A stretch of 64,000 nucleotides of DNA from Paracerasibacillus soli (GTDB taxonomy: Bacteria > Bacillota > Bacilli > Bacillales > Amphibacillaceae), in NCBI RefSeq assembly GCF_034006335.1, contig NZ_JAWDIQ010000003.1, one strand, 5' to 3'. The translations under genes and the position numbers were made by a program. Shown piece after piece: positions 31,402 through 41,036 of this stretch; within the stretch, counting starts at the first letter, position 1; the number at the start of each line of letters is the position of its first letter. The notes beneath the pieces were generated by a model that ran no database searches, had not been told where the DNA came from, and saw only the letters and a list, made by a program, of their open reading frames with translations.

Positions 31402-31680
31402 ATGGGTCGCAGCTTGAAAAAAGGACCTTTCGCAGATGATCATCTATTAAAAAAAGTTGAGGAAATGTCTGGAGCAGACAAAAAGCGTGTGATTAAAACT
31501 TGGTCACGTCGTTCTACAATCTTCCCAACATTTGTTGGTCATACAATCGCAGTTTATGATGGTCGTAAACATGTACCAGTCTATGTAACAGAAGATATGG
31601 TTGGTCATAAACTAGGAGAATTCGCACCAACTCGTTCATTCCGAGGACACTCTGGTGACGATAAGAAAACAAAACGTTAA
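31402..31680 (+). CDS. rpsS: Ribosomal protein S19
   Basis: S19 (92 residues) in the 30S head. RSLKKGPFADDHLLKKV and GHKLGEFAPTRSFRGH are diagnostic. Start behind AAAGGAGG; intact. Confidence 0.96.
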   Translation: MGRSLKKGPFADDHLLKKVEEMSGADKKRVIKTWSRRSTIFPTFVGHTIAVYDGRKHVPVYVTEDMVGHKLGEFAPTRSFRGHSGDDKKTKR

Positions 31681-31698
31681 TGAGAGGAGGCACTCCAT

Positions 31699-32040
31699 AT
31701 GCAAGCAAAAGCAGTTGCAAAATCTGTTCGTATCGCTCCTCGTAAAGTTCGTTTAGTAGTAGATTTGATTCGAGGAAAAAATGTTGGTGAAGCAATCGCG
31801 ATTTTAAACAACACTCAACGTGGTGCTTCTCCAGTCGTAGAGAAAGTTTTAAAGTCAGCAATCGCTAACGCTGAACACAACTACGAAATGGACGCAGATA
31901 ACTTAGTGATTTCAGAAGCATACGTAAACGAAGGTATGACAATGAAACGTTTCCGTCCACGTGCACAAGGCCGTGCAAGTAAAATTAATAAACGCACAAG
32001 CCACATTACAGTGGTAGTGACTGAAAAGAAGGAGGGGTAG
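31699..32040 (+). CDS. rplV: Ribosomal protein L22
   Basis: L22 (113 residues) lines the exit tunnel; its beta-hairpin EGMTMKRFRPRAQGRASKI has the ordinary sequence. It ends three bases before rpsC, and its own 3' end supplies the rpsC ribosome site (GGAGGGG). Confidence 0.95.
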   Translation: MQAKAVAKSVRIAPRKVRLVVDLIRGKNVGEAIAILNNTQRGASPVVEKVLKSAIANAEHNYEMDADNLVISEAYVNEGMTMKRFRPRAQGRASKINKRTSHITVVVTEKKEG

Positions 32041-32043
32041 TTA

Positions 32044-32685
32044 GTGGGTCAAAAAGTAAATCCAACGGGTCTTCGCGTAGGTATTATAAAAGATTGGGAA
32101 TCTAGATGGTATGCTGATAAAGAATATGCTGATCTTTTACACGAAGATATTAAAATTAGAGAATATCTTGAGAACCGCTTACGTACTGCCGCAGTATCTT
32201 CCATCGAGATTGAACGTGCAGCAAATCGCGTAAACATCACTATTCATACTGGTAAACCAGGTATGGTTATTGGTAAAGGCGGTTCTGAAGTAGAAGCATT
32301 ACGTAAAACATTAAATAATATGACTGGCAAACGTGTCCATATTAATATTGTTGAAATTAAAAAAGTTGATATTGATGCACAACTAGTAGCAGAAAATATC
32401 GCTCGTCAATTAGAAAACCGTATTTCATTCCGACGCGCTCAAAAACAAGCTATCCAACGCGCAATGCGTGCAGGTGCAAAAGGTATTAAAACACAAGTAT
32501 CTGGACGTCTTGGCGGAGCTGATATTGCTCGTGCGGAACATTACAGTGAAGGAACTGTACCACTTCACACACTACGTGCTGACATTGATTATGCACATGC
32601 GGAAGCAGACACTACTTATGGTAAATTAGGTGTTAAAGTGTGGATTTATCGTGGTGAAGTCCTTCCAGAAAGACCGAAAAAATAA
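32044..32685 (+). CDS. rpsC: Ribosomal protein S3
   Basis: S3 (213 residues) with a KH domain (GKPGMVIGKGGSEVEALRK) lines the mRNA entry. Start is GTG 32044. Intact, although it contains a TCTGGACG site (about 32502) like the one that is broken in rplN. Confidence 0.95.
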   Translation: MGQKVNPTGLRVGIIKDWESRWYADKEYADLLHEDIKIREYLENRLRTAAVSSIEIERAANRVNITIHTGKPGMVIGKGGSEVEALRKTLNNMTGKRVHINIVEIKKVDIDAQLVAENIARQLENRISFRRAQKQAIQRAMRAGAKGIKTQVSGRLGGADIARAEHYSEGTVPLHTLRADIDYAHAEADTTYGKLGVKVWIYRGEVLPERPKK

Positions 32686-32703
32686 GGAAGGGGGCTCATA
32701 TCT

Positions 32704-33138
32704 ATGTTAATGCCTAAACGTGTAAAATACCGTAGACAACATCGTGGTAGAATGAAAGGCCAAGCAAAAGGTGGCACAACCGTATCATTTGGTGAATATG
32801 GTTTACAAGCAACAGAAGCTTCTTGGATCACTGCACGTCAAATCGAAGCAGCGCGTATTGCTATGACCCGTTATATGAAACGTGGCGGTAAAGTTTGGAT
32901 TAAAATTTTCCCGGATAAGCCATATACAGCAAAACCATTGGAAGTACGTATGGGTTCCGGTAAAGGGGCTCCAGAAGGCTGGGTAGCAGTTGTAAAACCT
33001 GGTAAAATTATGTTTGAAATTGCAGGTGTATCAGAAGAAGTTGCTCGTGAAGCACTACGTCTTGCATCACATAAATTGCCTATTAAAACTAAGTTTGTAA
33101 AACGTGAAGAAATTGGTGGTGAAATCAATGAAGGCTAA
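32704..33138 (+). CDS. rplP: Ribosomal protein L16
   Basis: L16 (144 residues) contacts A-site tRNA. MLMPKRVKYRRQHRGRMKG and ARIAMTRYMKRGGKVWIKIF are typical. Start ATG 32704 matches the MLxPKR start in relatives. It overlaps rpmC by 11 bases. Confidence 0.95.
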   Translation: MLMPKRVKYRRQHRGRMKGQAKGGTTVSFGEYGLQATEASWITARQIEAARIAMTRYMKRGGKVWIKIFPDKPYTAKPLEVRMGSGKGAPEGWVAVVKPGKIMFEIAGVSEEVAREALRLASHKLPIKTKFVKREEIGGEINEG

Positions 33139-33328
33139 AGAAATCAGAGAACTAACCACTGCCGAAATTGAACAAAATGTAAAATCATTAAAAGAAGAAT
33201 TATTTAACTTGCGCTTTCAACTTGCAACTGGACAATTAGAAAACACTGCACGTATTCGTGAAGTTAAAAAGTCTATTGCGCGTCTAAAAACAATTGCGCG
33301 TCAACGTGAACTAAGCGTTAACAACTGA
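33128..33328 (+). CDS. rpmC: Ribosomal protein L29
   Basis: L29 (66 residues), a helical hairpin at the tunnel exit: MKAKEIRELTTAEIEQNVKS. ATG 33128 lies inside the end of rplP, behind GGTGGTG; the longer frame from 33104 is not used. Confidence 0.94.
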   Translation: MKAKEIRELTTAEIEQNVKSLKEELFNLRFQLATGQLENTARIREVKKSIARLKTIARQRELSVNN

Positions 33329-33351
33329 TTATGAGAGGAGGTTAGCCTCGG

Positions 33352-33615
33352 ATGAGTGAACGTAATAATCGTAAAGTATACACAGGTCGTGTTGTATCAG
33401 ATAAAATGGATAAAACCATTACAGTATTAGTAGAAACTTATAAAGTACACCCGCTATATAAAAAGCGCGTAAAGTACTCTAAGAAATTAAAAACTCATGA
33501 TGAACAAAACCAGGCAAAAATCGGCGATATCGTTAAAATAATGGAAACTCGCCCACTATCAGCAACAAAACGATTCCGTCTGGTTGAAATCGTTGAAGAA
33601 GCAGTAATTATCTAA
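33352..33615 (+). CDS. rpsQ: Ribosomal protein S17
   Basis: S17 (87 residues), an early 16S-binding OB-fold protein: RVVSDKMDKTITVLVET and GDIVKIMETRPLSATKRFR. Start behind GAGGAGG; intact. Confidence 0.95.
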   Translation: MSERNNRKVYTGRVVSDKMDKTITVLVETYKVHPLYKKRVKYSKKLKTHDEQNQAKIGDIVKIMETRPLSATKRFRLVEIVEEAVII

Positions 33616-33663
33616 TTAAAGTTCGCTCGGAATGAAAGATATCCGAAGGGAGGTCACAGCGAT

Positions 33664-34031
33664 ATGATTCAACAAGAAACTCGTTTAAAAGTTGCAGATA
33701 ACTCAGGTGCACGTGAAGTCTTAGCAATTAAAGTGCTAGGTGGATCTGACGTAAAACAGCTAATATCGGTGATGTAATTGTTTGTTCAGTAAAACAAGCA
33801 ACACCAGGTGGCGTTGTCAAAAAAGGTGACGTTGTAAAAGCAGTAATTGTACGTACAAAAACAGGTGTACGTCGTAAAGATGGATCATACATTCGTTTTG
33901 ATGAAAATGCTGCCGTAATTATTCGTGACGATAAGAGTCCAAGAGGAACACGTATTTTTGGACCAGTTGCACGTGAATTACGTGATGCACAATTCATGAA
34001 AATCGTATCTCTTGCTCCAGAAGTTTTATAA
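33664..34031 (+). CDS. rplN: Ribosomal protein L14 (frame broken once)
   Basis: L14 makes an intersubunit bridge. The shift is near 33749: GGATCTGACGT for expected GGATCTGGACGT, giving VLGGSGRKTANIGDVIV when repaired. Corrected length is 122 residues. Start behind GGGAGG. Confidence 0.94.
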
Positions 34032-34101
34032 GAGTCGTTCAAAGATCTATTTGAACCTCTATAAGCACAAGAATTGACCTTGTTAAGGAGGTGCGTCAAG
34101 C

Positions 34102-34412
34102 ATGCATGTAAAAAAAGGTGATAAAGTTAAAGTTATTTCCGGTAAAGACCGTGGTAAAGAAGGTACAATCCTAGAAGCATATCCAAAGAAAGACCGTGTT
34201 CTAGTTGAAGGTATTAATATGGTGAAAAAACACGCAAAACCTTCTCAAGATAATCCACAAGGTGGAATCTTAAATATAGAAGCACCAATTCATGTTTCTA
34301 ATGTTATGCCGATTGATCCTAAAACTGGTGAACCGACTCGTGTAGGATATGAAGTACGTGATGGAAAAAAGTTCGCATCGCTAAAAAATCCGGTGAGCCA
34401 TTAGATAAATAA
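34102..34412 (+). CDS. rplX: Ribosomal protein L24 (frame broken once)
   Basis: L24, a KOW-domain assembly initiator (VKKGDKVKVISGKDRGKEGT). One A is missing in the run near 34365-34370; the end should read GKKVRIAKKSGEPLDK. Corrected length is 103 residues. Start behind AAGGAGG. Confidence 0.94.
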
Positions 34413-34438
34413 GTTGTTTGCGAAAGGAGGGCGACATG

Positions 34439-34978
34439 ATGAATCAATTGAAACAAAAATATCAAGAAGAACTTGTACCTGCTTTAATGGAAAAATTCAA
34501 TTATAAATCAGTTATGGAAGTTCCGAAATTAGAGAAGATTGTTGTGAATATGGGTGTTGGTGATGCAGTACAAAACGCAAAAGCGTTAGACAGTGCTGTT
34601 GAAGAACTGTCCCTACTTACAGGACAAAAACCTGTTGTTACTCGTGCGAAAAAGTCTATCGCTGGTTTCCGTCTTCGTGAAGGAATGCCAATTGGCGCGA
34701 AAGTTACACTTCGTGGTGAACGTATGTACGAATTCATGCAAAAATTAGTTGCTGTTTCATTACCACGTGTACGTGACTTCCGTGGTGTATCAAATAAAGC
34801 TTTTGATGGCCGTGGTAACTATACACTTGGTGTTAAAGAACAATTGATTTTCCCAGAGATAGAGTACGATAAAGTAAATAAAGTTCGTGGAATGGATATT
34901 GTTATCGTTACAACATCTAACACGGATGAAGAAGCTCGTGAATTATTAGCTCAATTAGGTATGCCGTTTAAAAAATAA
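34439..34978 (+). CDS. rplE: Ribosomal protein L5
   Basis: L5 (179 residues) binds 5S rRNA and contacts the P-site tRNA. KIVVNMGVGDAVQNAKALD and RGMDIVIVTTSNTDEEARELL are typical. ATG 34439 is preferred over 34436 because it is 8 bases after AAGGAGG and matches the MN start of relatives. Confidence 0.95.
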   Translation: MNQLKQKYQEELVPALMEKFNYKSVMEVPKLEKIVVNMGVGDAVQNAKALDSAVEELSLLTGQKPVVTRAKKSIAGFRLREGMPIGAKVTLRGERMYEFMQKLVAVSLPRVRDFRGVSNKAFDGRGNYTLGVKEQLIFPEIEYDKVNKVRGMDIVIVTTSNTDEEARELLAQLGMPFKK

Positions 34979-35006
34979 TGTAGAGCTAACATAAGGAGGG
35001 AAAATT

Positions 35007-35192
35007 GTGGCTAAAAAATCTATGATTGCGAAACAGAAACGTCCACAAAAATATCAAGTACGTGAATATACACGTTGTGAACGTTGCGGTCGTCCACATT
35101 CTGTAATTCGTAAATTTAAACTATGCCGTATTTGTTTCCGTGAACTTGCCTACAAAGGACAAATTCCTGGTGTCAAAAAAGCAAGCTGGTAA
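35007..35192 (+). CDS. rpsZ: Ribosomal protein S14, zinc-binding type
   Basis: A 61-residue S14 with two CxxC pairs (CERCGRPH and CRICFREL), the C+ zinc form. Start GTG 35007 behind AAGGAGGG. Bacilli often also carry a zinc-free S14 elsewhere, which is not in this window. Confidence 0.95.
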   Translation: MAKKSMIAKQKRPQKYQVREYTRCERCGRPHSVIRKFKLCRICFRELAYKGQIPGVKKASW

Positions 35193-35220
35193 ACCCCGAT
35201 TTGGGAAGGAGGTAATATAA

Positions 35221-35619
35221 ATGGTTATGACAGACCCAATTGCAGATATGCTTACTCGTATTCGTAATGCTAATATGATCAAACATGAAAAGTTGGAACT
35301 TCCAGCTTCTTCTATGAAAAAAGAAATTGCTGACATTCTTAAGCGTGAAGGCTTTGTTCGTGATTATGAATATATTGAAGATAGCAAACAAGGTATTCTA
35401 CGTATTTTTCTTAAGTATGGTCCAAATGAAGAACGTGTTATTACAGGCCTAAAACGTATTAGTAAGCCAGGTCTTCGTGTCTATGCAAAGGCAACTGAAG
35501 TACCACGCGTACTAAACGGATTAGGAATCGCAATCGTATCAACATCTAAAGGTGTACTTTCTGATAAAGAAGCACGCGCACAAGCTGTTGGTGGCGAAGT
35601 ACTTGCATACGTTTGGTAA
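35221..35619 (+). CDS. rpsH: Ribosomal protein S8
   Basis: S8 (132 residues), a central-domain 16S organiser and in many bacteria the repressor of the spc operon. MVMTDPIADMLTRIRNAN start; ends GVLSDKEARAQAVGGEVLAYVW (22 residues in relatives also). Start behind GGGAAGGAGG; intact. Confidence 0.95.
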   Translation: MVMTDPIADMLTRIRNANMIKHEKLELPASSMKKEIADILKREGFVRDYEYIEDSKQGILRIFLKYGPNEERVITGLKRISKPGLRVYAKATEVPRVLNGLGIAIVSTSKGVLSDKEARAQAVGGEVLAYVW

Positions 35620-35649
35620 TTACAATCTATTGATGAGGAGGTGCAGGTA

Positions 35650-36186
35650 ATGTCTCGTATTGGACTTAAACCAATTGAAATTCAGAAGGTGTAGAAGTTA
35701 AAGTAGAGAACTCTACAGTTTCAGTAAAAGGCCCTAAAGGGGAATTGACGAAAACAATTCATAGCGATATGATCGTTAAAATAGAAGATAAAGAAGTACA
35801 TGTGGAACGTCCAAATGATTTAAAGGAATATCGTTCCCTTCACGGAACAACACGTAGTGTGATTGCAAACATGGTTGAAGGAGTTTCTAAAGGCTTCGAA
35901 AAACAACTTGAAAATCATTGGTGTTGGTTACCGTGCCGCAAAACAAGGAAATAAAATTGTTATTAGTGCAGGATATTCACATCCTGTTGAAATAGATCCA
36001 CAAGATGGTATCGAAATTGAAGTTCCAAAAAATACGGAATTGATTGTAAAAGGTATTGATAAAGAAGCAGTAGGTGCTGTAGCTGCTAATATCCGTGCAA
36101 TCAGACCGCCAGAGCCTTATAAAGGTAAAGGTATTCGTTATCGTGGTGAATATGTACGCCGTAAAGAAGGTAAAACTGCTAAATAA
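35650..36186 (+). CDS. rplF: Ribosomal protein L6 (frame broken twice)
   Basis: L6 lies near the factor-binding site. The shift near 35684 is ATTCAGAAGG for expected ATTCCAGAAGG (IEIPEGVEV). A second shift near 35910 is probably one extra A (KQLEIIGVGYRAAKQ or similar). Corrected length is 178 residues. Start ATG 35650 behind GAGGAGGTG. Confidence 0.94.
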
Positions 36187-36217
36187 GGTTAGTTAGTAGC
36201 AGAAAGGAGTGACGTGA

Positions 36218-36580
36218 ATGATCACAAAAGCTGACAAAAATGTTGCACGTAAAAGAAGACATGCACGTGTACGCAAAAACCTTGCAGGTACACAAGAACG
36301 TCCTCGTTTAAACGTGTATCGTTCAAACAAACACATCTATGCTCAGTTAATTGATGATATAAATGGTAAGACGTTAGCTAGCGCCTCAACTGTTGATAAA
36401 GATATTTCTGTTGAATCAACAGGTACGGTAGAAGCTGCAAAACAAGTTGGAGAGCTTATCGCAAAGCGCGCCCAAGAAAATGGTACAAAAGCTGTTGTTT
36501 TTGACCGCGGTGGTTACATCTATCATGGACGTATTCAAGCTTTGGCTGAAGCTGCCCGCGAGGCAGGTCTTGAATTTTAA
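36218..36580 (+). CDS. rplR: Ribosomal protein L18
   Basis: L18 (120 residues) binds 5S rRNA: RPRLNVYRSNKHIYAQLID and the C-terminal DRGGYIYHGRIQALAEAAREAGLEF. Start behind AAAGGAGTG; intact. Confidence 0.95.
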   Translation: MITKADKNVARKRRHARVRKNLAGTQERPRLNVYRSNKHIYAQLIDDINGKTLASASTVDKDISVESTGTVEAAKQVGELIAKRAQENGTKAVVFDRGGYIYHGRIQALAEAAREAGLEF

Positions 36581-36603
36581 TAGGAAAAGGAGGGGACCTA
36601 TAC

Positions 36604-37110
36604 ATGTTTACAACAAACATTGACCCGAACAAATTAGAACTTGAAGAACGTGTTGTTACGGTAAACCGTGTAGCAAAGGTAGTAAAAGGTGGACGTCGTT
36701 TTCGTTTTGCTGCTCTTGTTGTAGTAGGTGATAAAAACGGTCATGTAGGATTTGGTACAGGAAAGGCACAAGAAGTACCAGATGCAATTAAGAAAGCTGT
36801 TGAAAGTGCTAAGAAAAACCTAGTTAAAGTACCTATCGTTGGAACGACGATTCCACATGAAATTCATGGTCAGTTCGGCTCTGGTAACGTGTTAATGAAA
36901 CCAGCTGCAGAAGGTACAGGAGTTATCTCTGGTGGACCAGTTCGTGCGGTACTTGAACTTGCAGGTATTGGTGATATTTTAACGAAATCTCTTGGATCAA
37001 ATACACCAATCAACGTTGTTCGTGCAACAATCACTGGTTTATCAAATTTAAAGCGCGCAGAAGACGTAGCAAAATTACGTGGTAAGTCTGTAGAAGAGTT
37101 GTTAGGATAA
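36604..37110 (+). CDS. rpsE: Ribosomal protein S5
   Basis: S5 (168 residues) acts in decoding fidelity. The N-terminal double-stranded-RNA-like domain has RVAKVVKGGRRFRFAALVVV; the spectinomycin-loop region VNRVAKVVKGGRRF is ordinary. Start behind AAAAGGAGGGG; intact. Confidence 0.95.
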   Translation: MFTTNIDPNKLELEERVVTVNRVAKVVKGGRRFRFAALVVVGDKNGHVGFGTGKAQEVPDAIKKAVESAKKNLVKVPIVGTTIPHEIHGQFGSGNVLMKPAAEGTGVISGGPVRAVLELAGIGDILTKSLGSNTPINVVRATITGLSNLKRAEDVAKLRGKSVEELLG

Positions 37111-37123
37111 GGAGGGAAAAACT

Positions 37124-37306
37124 ATGTCTAAAAAATTAGAAATCACCCTCACGCGCAGTCTTATAGGTTCAAAAGAAGCTCAAAAAAGAACGGTTGAAGC
37201 TTTAGGGTTGAAAAAAATCCGTCAATCTGTAGTTCTAGAAGATACTGCATCTGTTCGCGGAATGATTAACAAAGTTTCACATCTAGTTGCAGTTAAAGAA
37301 GCGTAA
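37124..37306 (+). CDS. rpmD: Ribosomal protein L30
   Basis: L30 (60 residues): KLEITLTRSLIGSKEAQKRT and LGLKKIRQSVVLEDTASVRGM. Start behind AAGGAGGG; intact. Confidence 0.95.
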   Translation: MSKKLEITLTRSLIGSKEAQKRTVEALGLKKIRQSVVLEDTASVRGMINKVSHLVAVKEA

Positions 37307-37337
37307 GATTTAATTAGCGTAAAGAGGAGGTGCACGT

Positions 37338-37778
37338 ATGAAACTTCATGAGTTAAAACCAGCAGAAGGTTCACGTAAAAAACGTAATCGTGTAGGTCGC
37401 GGTATGTCTTCAGGTAACGGTAAAACTTCCGGAAGAGGACATAAAGGACAAAAGGCACGTTCAGGTGGCGGTGTGCGTCCTGGATTTGAAGGTGGTCAAA
37501 TGCCACTATTCCAACGTTTACCAAAACGTGGCTTCACAAACATTAATCGAAAAGAATATGCGATTGTTAACTTGGATATACTAAATCGTTTTGAAGATGG
37601 TACAGAAATTACGCCAGAACTTCTAATCGAAGAAGGTATTGTGAAAGGTAACTATGCAGGTATTAAGATTTTAGGTAATGGAACAGTTGATAAAAAGTAC
37701 ACAGTAAGAGCTCACAAATTCTCCGCTTCCGCAAAAGAGGCTATTGAAGCTGCGGGCGGTAAAACTGAGGTGATGTAA
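37338..37778 (+). CDS. rplO: Ribosomal protein L15
   Basis: L15 (146 residues): MKLHELKPAEGSRKKRNRVG and a Gly/Arg-rich extension. Start behind AGAGGAGG. Its stop shares one base with the secY start (TAATG), suggesting coupling. Confidence 0.95.
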   Translation: MKLHELKPAEGSRKKRNRVGRGMSSGNGKTSGRGHKGQKARSGGGVRPGFEGGQMPLFQRLPKRGFTNINRKEYAIVNLDILNRFEDGTEITPELLIEEGIVKGNYAGIKILGNGTVDKKYTVRAHKFSASAKEAIEAAGGKTEVM

Positions 37779-39067
37779 TGTTCCGTACAATCTCCAATTT
37801 TATGCGCGTTGGTGACATACGAAGAAAAATTATTTTCACATTGCTTATGTTAATTGTATTCCGCCTTGGTACATTTATTCCTGTTCCTTTTACGAACAAG
37901 GAATCAATTGATTTCATGAATCAGCAAAATGTATTTGGGTTCTTAAACACTTTTGGTGGTGGGGCATTAAAGAACTTCTCTATTTTTGCAATGGGGATCA
38001 TGCCTTATATTACGGCATCCATCATCATGCAGTTACTGCAAATGGATGTTGTACCCAAGTTTACTGAGTGGAAAAATCAAGGTGAAGTAGGTCGTAAGAA
38101 ATTAGCTCAAGTTACACGATATAGTACAGTTGTGCTTGCATTTATCCAAGCAACTGCCATGTCTATTGGTTTTAACACAATGGCAGGCGGTTTACTAATC
38201 TCCGATGCAAGTGTTTCTAAGTTTCTAGTCATTGCACTTGTGCTAACTGGTGGAACAACCTTCTTAATGTGGTTAGGAGAACAAATTACTGCAAAAGGTG
38301 TAGGTAATGGTATTTCCATTATTATCTTTGCAGGTATTGTTGCGGCAGTACCTGAAGGGGTAAAACAATTGTATATCCAGTATTTTGATAATCCTGGAGA
38401 CGAATTGTTCTTAAACATTGTGATTGTTCTATTAATCGCATTAGTAGTTGTTGCAGTTACGGTTGGGGTTATTTTTATCCAACAGGCCTTACGTAAAATC
38501 CCGATTCAGTATGCAAAGAAACTTGTTAACCGATCACCTGTTGGTGGCCATTCCACACATTTACCATTAAAGGTTAATGCTGCGGGAGTAATTCCAGTCA
38601 TTTTTGCAATTGCCTTTATCGTCGCTCCACGTACTGTTGCGGGCTTCTTTGAAGGGAAAGTAGCTACTACAATCGAGAAGTATTTTTGATTATACAACAC
38701 CAGTTGGTATGGTCATTTATGTTGCGTTAATTATAGCATTTACGTATTTCTATACATTTGTTCAAGTGAATCCGGAACAAATGGCAGAGAATCTGCAAAA
38801 ACAAGGTGGTTATATACCGGGTATCGGCCAGGTAAACCTACAGAAAATTATCTTACACGTGTTATGAATCGTTTAACATTTGTTGGAGCGTTATTCTTAG
38901 CAGCCGTTTCTGTTTTGCCGATTGCTTTAGGTGGTCTTGCTGGACTTCCGTCAGGGATTCAAATCGGTGGCACAAGTCTATTAATTGTTGTCGGTGTAGC
39001 GTTACAAACAATGAAACAACTTGAAAGCCAATTAGTGAAACGACACTATAAAGGGTTTATTAGATAA
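37778..39067 (+). CDS. secY: Preprotein translocase subunit SecY (frame broken twice)
   Basis: The ten-helix pore of the Sec channel. FRLGTFIPVPFTN is near TM1, and ITAKGVGNGISIIIFAGIVA is the conserved helix. Breaks: one extra T near 38684 (TATTTTTGAT, expected KYFDYTTPVGMVIYV), and ATCGGCC for expected ATCCGGCC near 38834 (PGIRPGKPTENYL). Corrected length is 429 residues. Confidence 0.95.
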
Positions 39068-39101
39068 CGTGTGCTGCCAGTGAAAGCGAGGGGAATAAGC
39101 G

Positions 39102-39745
39102 TTGAATTTAATTCTAATGGGTCTCCCTGGTGCTGGAAAAGGTACACAGGCAGAAAAAATTTGTGATAAATATAATATTCCTCATATATCCACGGGTGAC
39201 ATGTTCCGTTTATCAATAAAAGAAGGAACAGCGCTTGGTATGCAAGCAAAGTCATTTATGGATCAAGGAGCATTAGTGCCGGATGAGGTGACGATTGGAA
39301 TTGTGAAAGAACGTTTAAGTAAAGACGATTGTAAAAACGGATTTTTATTAGACGGATTTCCAAGGACAATTGCTCAAGCTGAGGCATTAGATCAATTATT
39401 AGAAGAGTTGAATGAATCCATTCATCACGTGATTGATATTGAGGTTCCTGTAGAAAAGTTGGTAGAACGTCTAACAGGCCGACGTGTATGCCCAACTTGT
39501 GGAACAACATATCATGTCATCTTTAACCCACCAAAAAGACGGGGTTTGTGATAAAGACGAAACCCCACTTATTCAACGGGATGATGATACGGAAGAAACG
39601 GTTAAAAATCGTTTGAAAGTCAACATCGAACAAACAAAGCCACTTTTAGATTTCTATGACAAGAAAGGTTGCCTCGTGAATATTAAAGGGGATCAACCGA
39701 TCGAGAACTGTTTTTGATGATATTCAAGCTATCATTGAAAAATAA
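39102..39745 (+). CDS. adk: Adenylate kinase (frame broken twice)
   Basis: Adk interconverts AMP, ADP and ATP. The P-loop is LMGLPGAGKGTQAEKI. The lid is the Gram-positive zinc type with CPTCGTTYH and later CDKD. Breaks lie in the A run near 39531-39535 and near 39712 (T run; expected ENVFDDIQAIIEK or similar); each is one extra base, or two missing. Corrected length is 213-215 residues. Start is TTG 39102 behind GAGGGG. In B. subtilis map follows; here it is absent. Confidence 0.94.
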
Positions 39746-39940
39746 GCGTTGCGAATGCATGGTACAATACCATTCGTGTGCAAATTTTGCTGAATAAAGA
39801 TATAATAATTGTCGTAGTGTTCGAATGTAAATATATTAGTGACACATTTATAGCAGTGAAAATTTACTCCTTTTTAGCGTTGAATGGTTGATGATCATTC
39901 ACGCAAAAGGATTATAAATTAGCCTAAGTGAAGGTGATCG

Positions 39941-40237
39941 TTGTTGAGCGAAGAGGATGCAATTCCGCAGTTAGGTCAAGTTGTCCGTATTTTGCGAGGA
40001 CGTGAAGCAGGACAGCATGCGATTGTCATTAAATTAATTGATGAACGCTTTGTATTGCTTGCCGATGGAGAAAAGCGAAAATATGATCGTCCGAAGAAGA
40101 AAAATCGGAACCATATTTTGCTAACTAATTTCATTTCTCCTGAAGTCCAAAACAGCCTTCTAGAAACTGGTCGTGTCACAAATGGAAAATTACGCTTTGC
40201 GATAGATAAATATGTAAGTGAGCTTGTGACTGATTAA
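39941..40237 (+). CDS. ybzG: KOW-domain RNA-binding protein (YbzG-like)
   Basis: A 98-residue basic protein with a KOW/L14e-like segment (QLGQVVRILRGREAGQHAIVI) and a lysine/arginine patch (KRKYDRPKKKNRNH). The family sits between map and infA in Bacilli and is thought to bind RNA or the ribosome; its role is not established. It starts at TTG 39941 or TTG 39944 behind AAGGTGA. Confidence 0.8.
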   Translation: MLSEEDAIPQLGQVVRILRGREAGQHAIVIKLIDERFVLLADGEKRKYDRPKKKNRNHILLTNFISPEVQNSLLETGRVTNGKLRFAIDKYVSELVTD

Positions 40238-40255
40238 AGAAGGGAGACCAACACG

Positions 40256-40474
40256 ATGGCAAAAGACGATGTTATTGAAGTGGAGGGTATCGTAACGGAA
40301 ACATTGCCAAATGCAATGTTTAATGTCGAACTGGAAAATGGCCATACGGTATTGGCACATGTATCTGGTAAAATCCGTATGCACTTCATTCGCATCTTAC
40401 CGGGAGACAAAGTTACGGTTGAATTATCCCCGTATGATTTAACAAAAGGACGAATTACGTATCGTTATAAATAA
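40256..40474 (+). CDS. infA: Translation initiation factor IF-1
   Basis: IF-1 (72 residues), an S1-type OB fold blocking the A site at initiation: MAKDDVIEVEGIVTETLPNA and SGKIRMHFIRILPGDKV. Start behind AAGGGAG; intact, and its TCTGG at 40369 is unaffected. Confidence 0.96.
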   Translation: MAKDDVIEVEGIVTETLPNAMFNVELENGHTVLAHVSGKIRMHFIRILPGDKVTVELSPYDLTKGRITYRYK

Positions 40475-40509
40475 GCGAATGAGCTCCGATATAAAAGGAG
40501 GTAATGAAA

Positions 40510-40622
40510 ATGAAGGTTAGAGCATCAGTAAAACCGATATGTGAAAAATGTAAAGTTATTAAACGTAAAGGTAAAGTAATGGTGATTTGTGAAATCCAAA
40601 ACATAAGCAAAAACAAGGTTAA
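40510..40622 (+). CDS. rpmJ: Ribosomal protein L36 (frame broken once)
   Basis: L36, zinc-binding form: [20 protein letters not shown], then expected [13 protein letters not shown]. One A is missing near 40591. Corrected length is 37 residues, the family standard. It was found by reading between infA and rpsM. Start behind AAGGAGGT. Confidence 0.93.
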
Positions 40623-40645
40623 ACCTAAGGAGGTGCGTTATATAA

Positions 40646-41011
40646 ATGGCACGTATAGCAGGTATTGATATTCCACGTGATAAACGTGTAGTAATTTCAT
40701 TAACTTATATCTATGGTATCGGTAATAATACTGCACAGAAGATTCTTAAAGAAGCAGGCGTTTCAGAAGACACTCGTGTACGTGATTTAACAGAAGACGA
40801 ATTAGGTAAGATTCGTGCTGCAGTTAACACATATACAATTGAAGGTGATCTTCGCCGTGAAGTTTCACTTAACGTGAAGCGTTTAGTAGAAATTGGTTCT
40901 TACAGAGGTATCCGCCATCGTCGTGGTTTACCAGTACGTGGACAAAACACGAAGAACAACTCACGTACACGTAAAGGCCCACGTCATGCAATCGCAGGAA
41001 AGAAAAAATAA
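40646..41011 (+). CDS. rpsM: Ribosomal protein S13
   Basis: S13 (121 residues) in the 30S head, contacting P-site t[23 protein letters not shown] and [21 protein letters not shown]. Start behind AAGGAGGTG; intact. Confidence 0.96.
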
Positions 41012-41036
41012 TTTAGTAAAGGAGGTAAACTAACTC

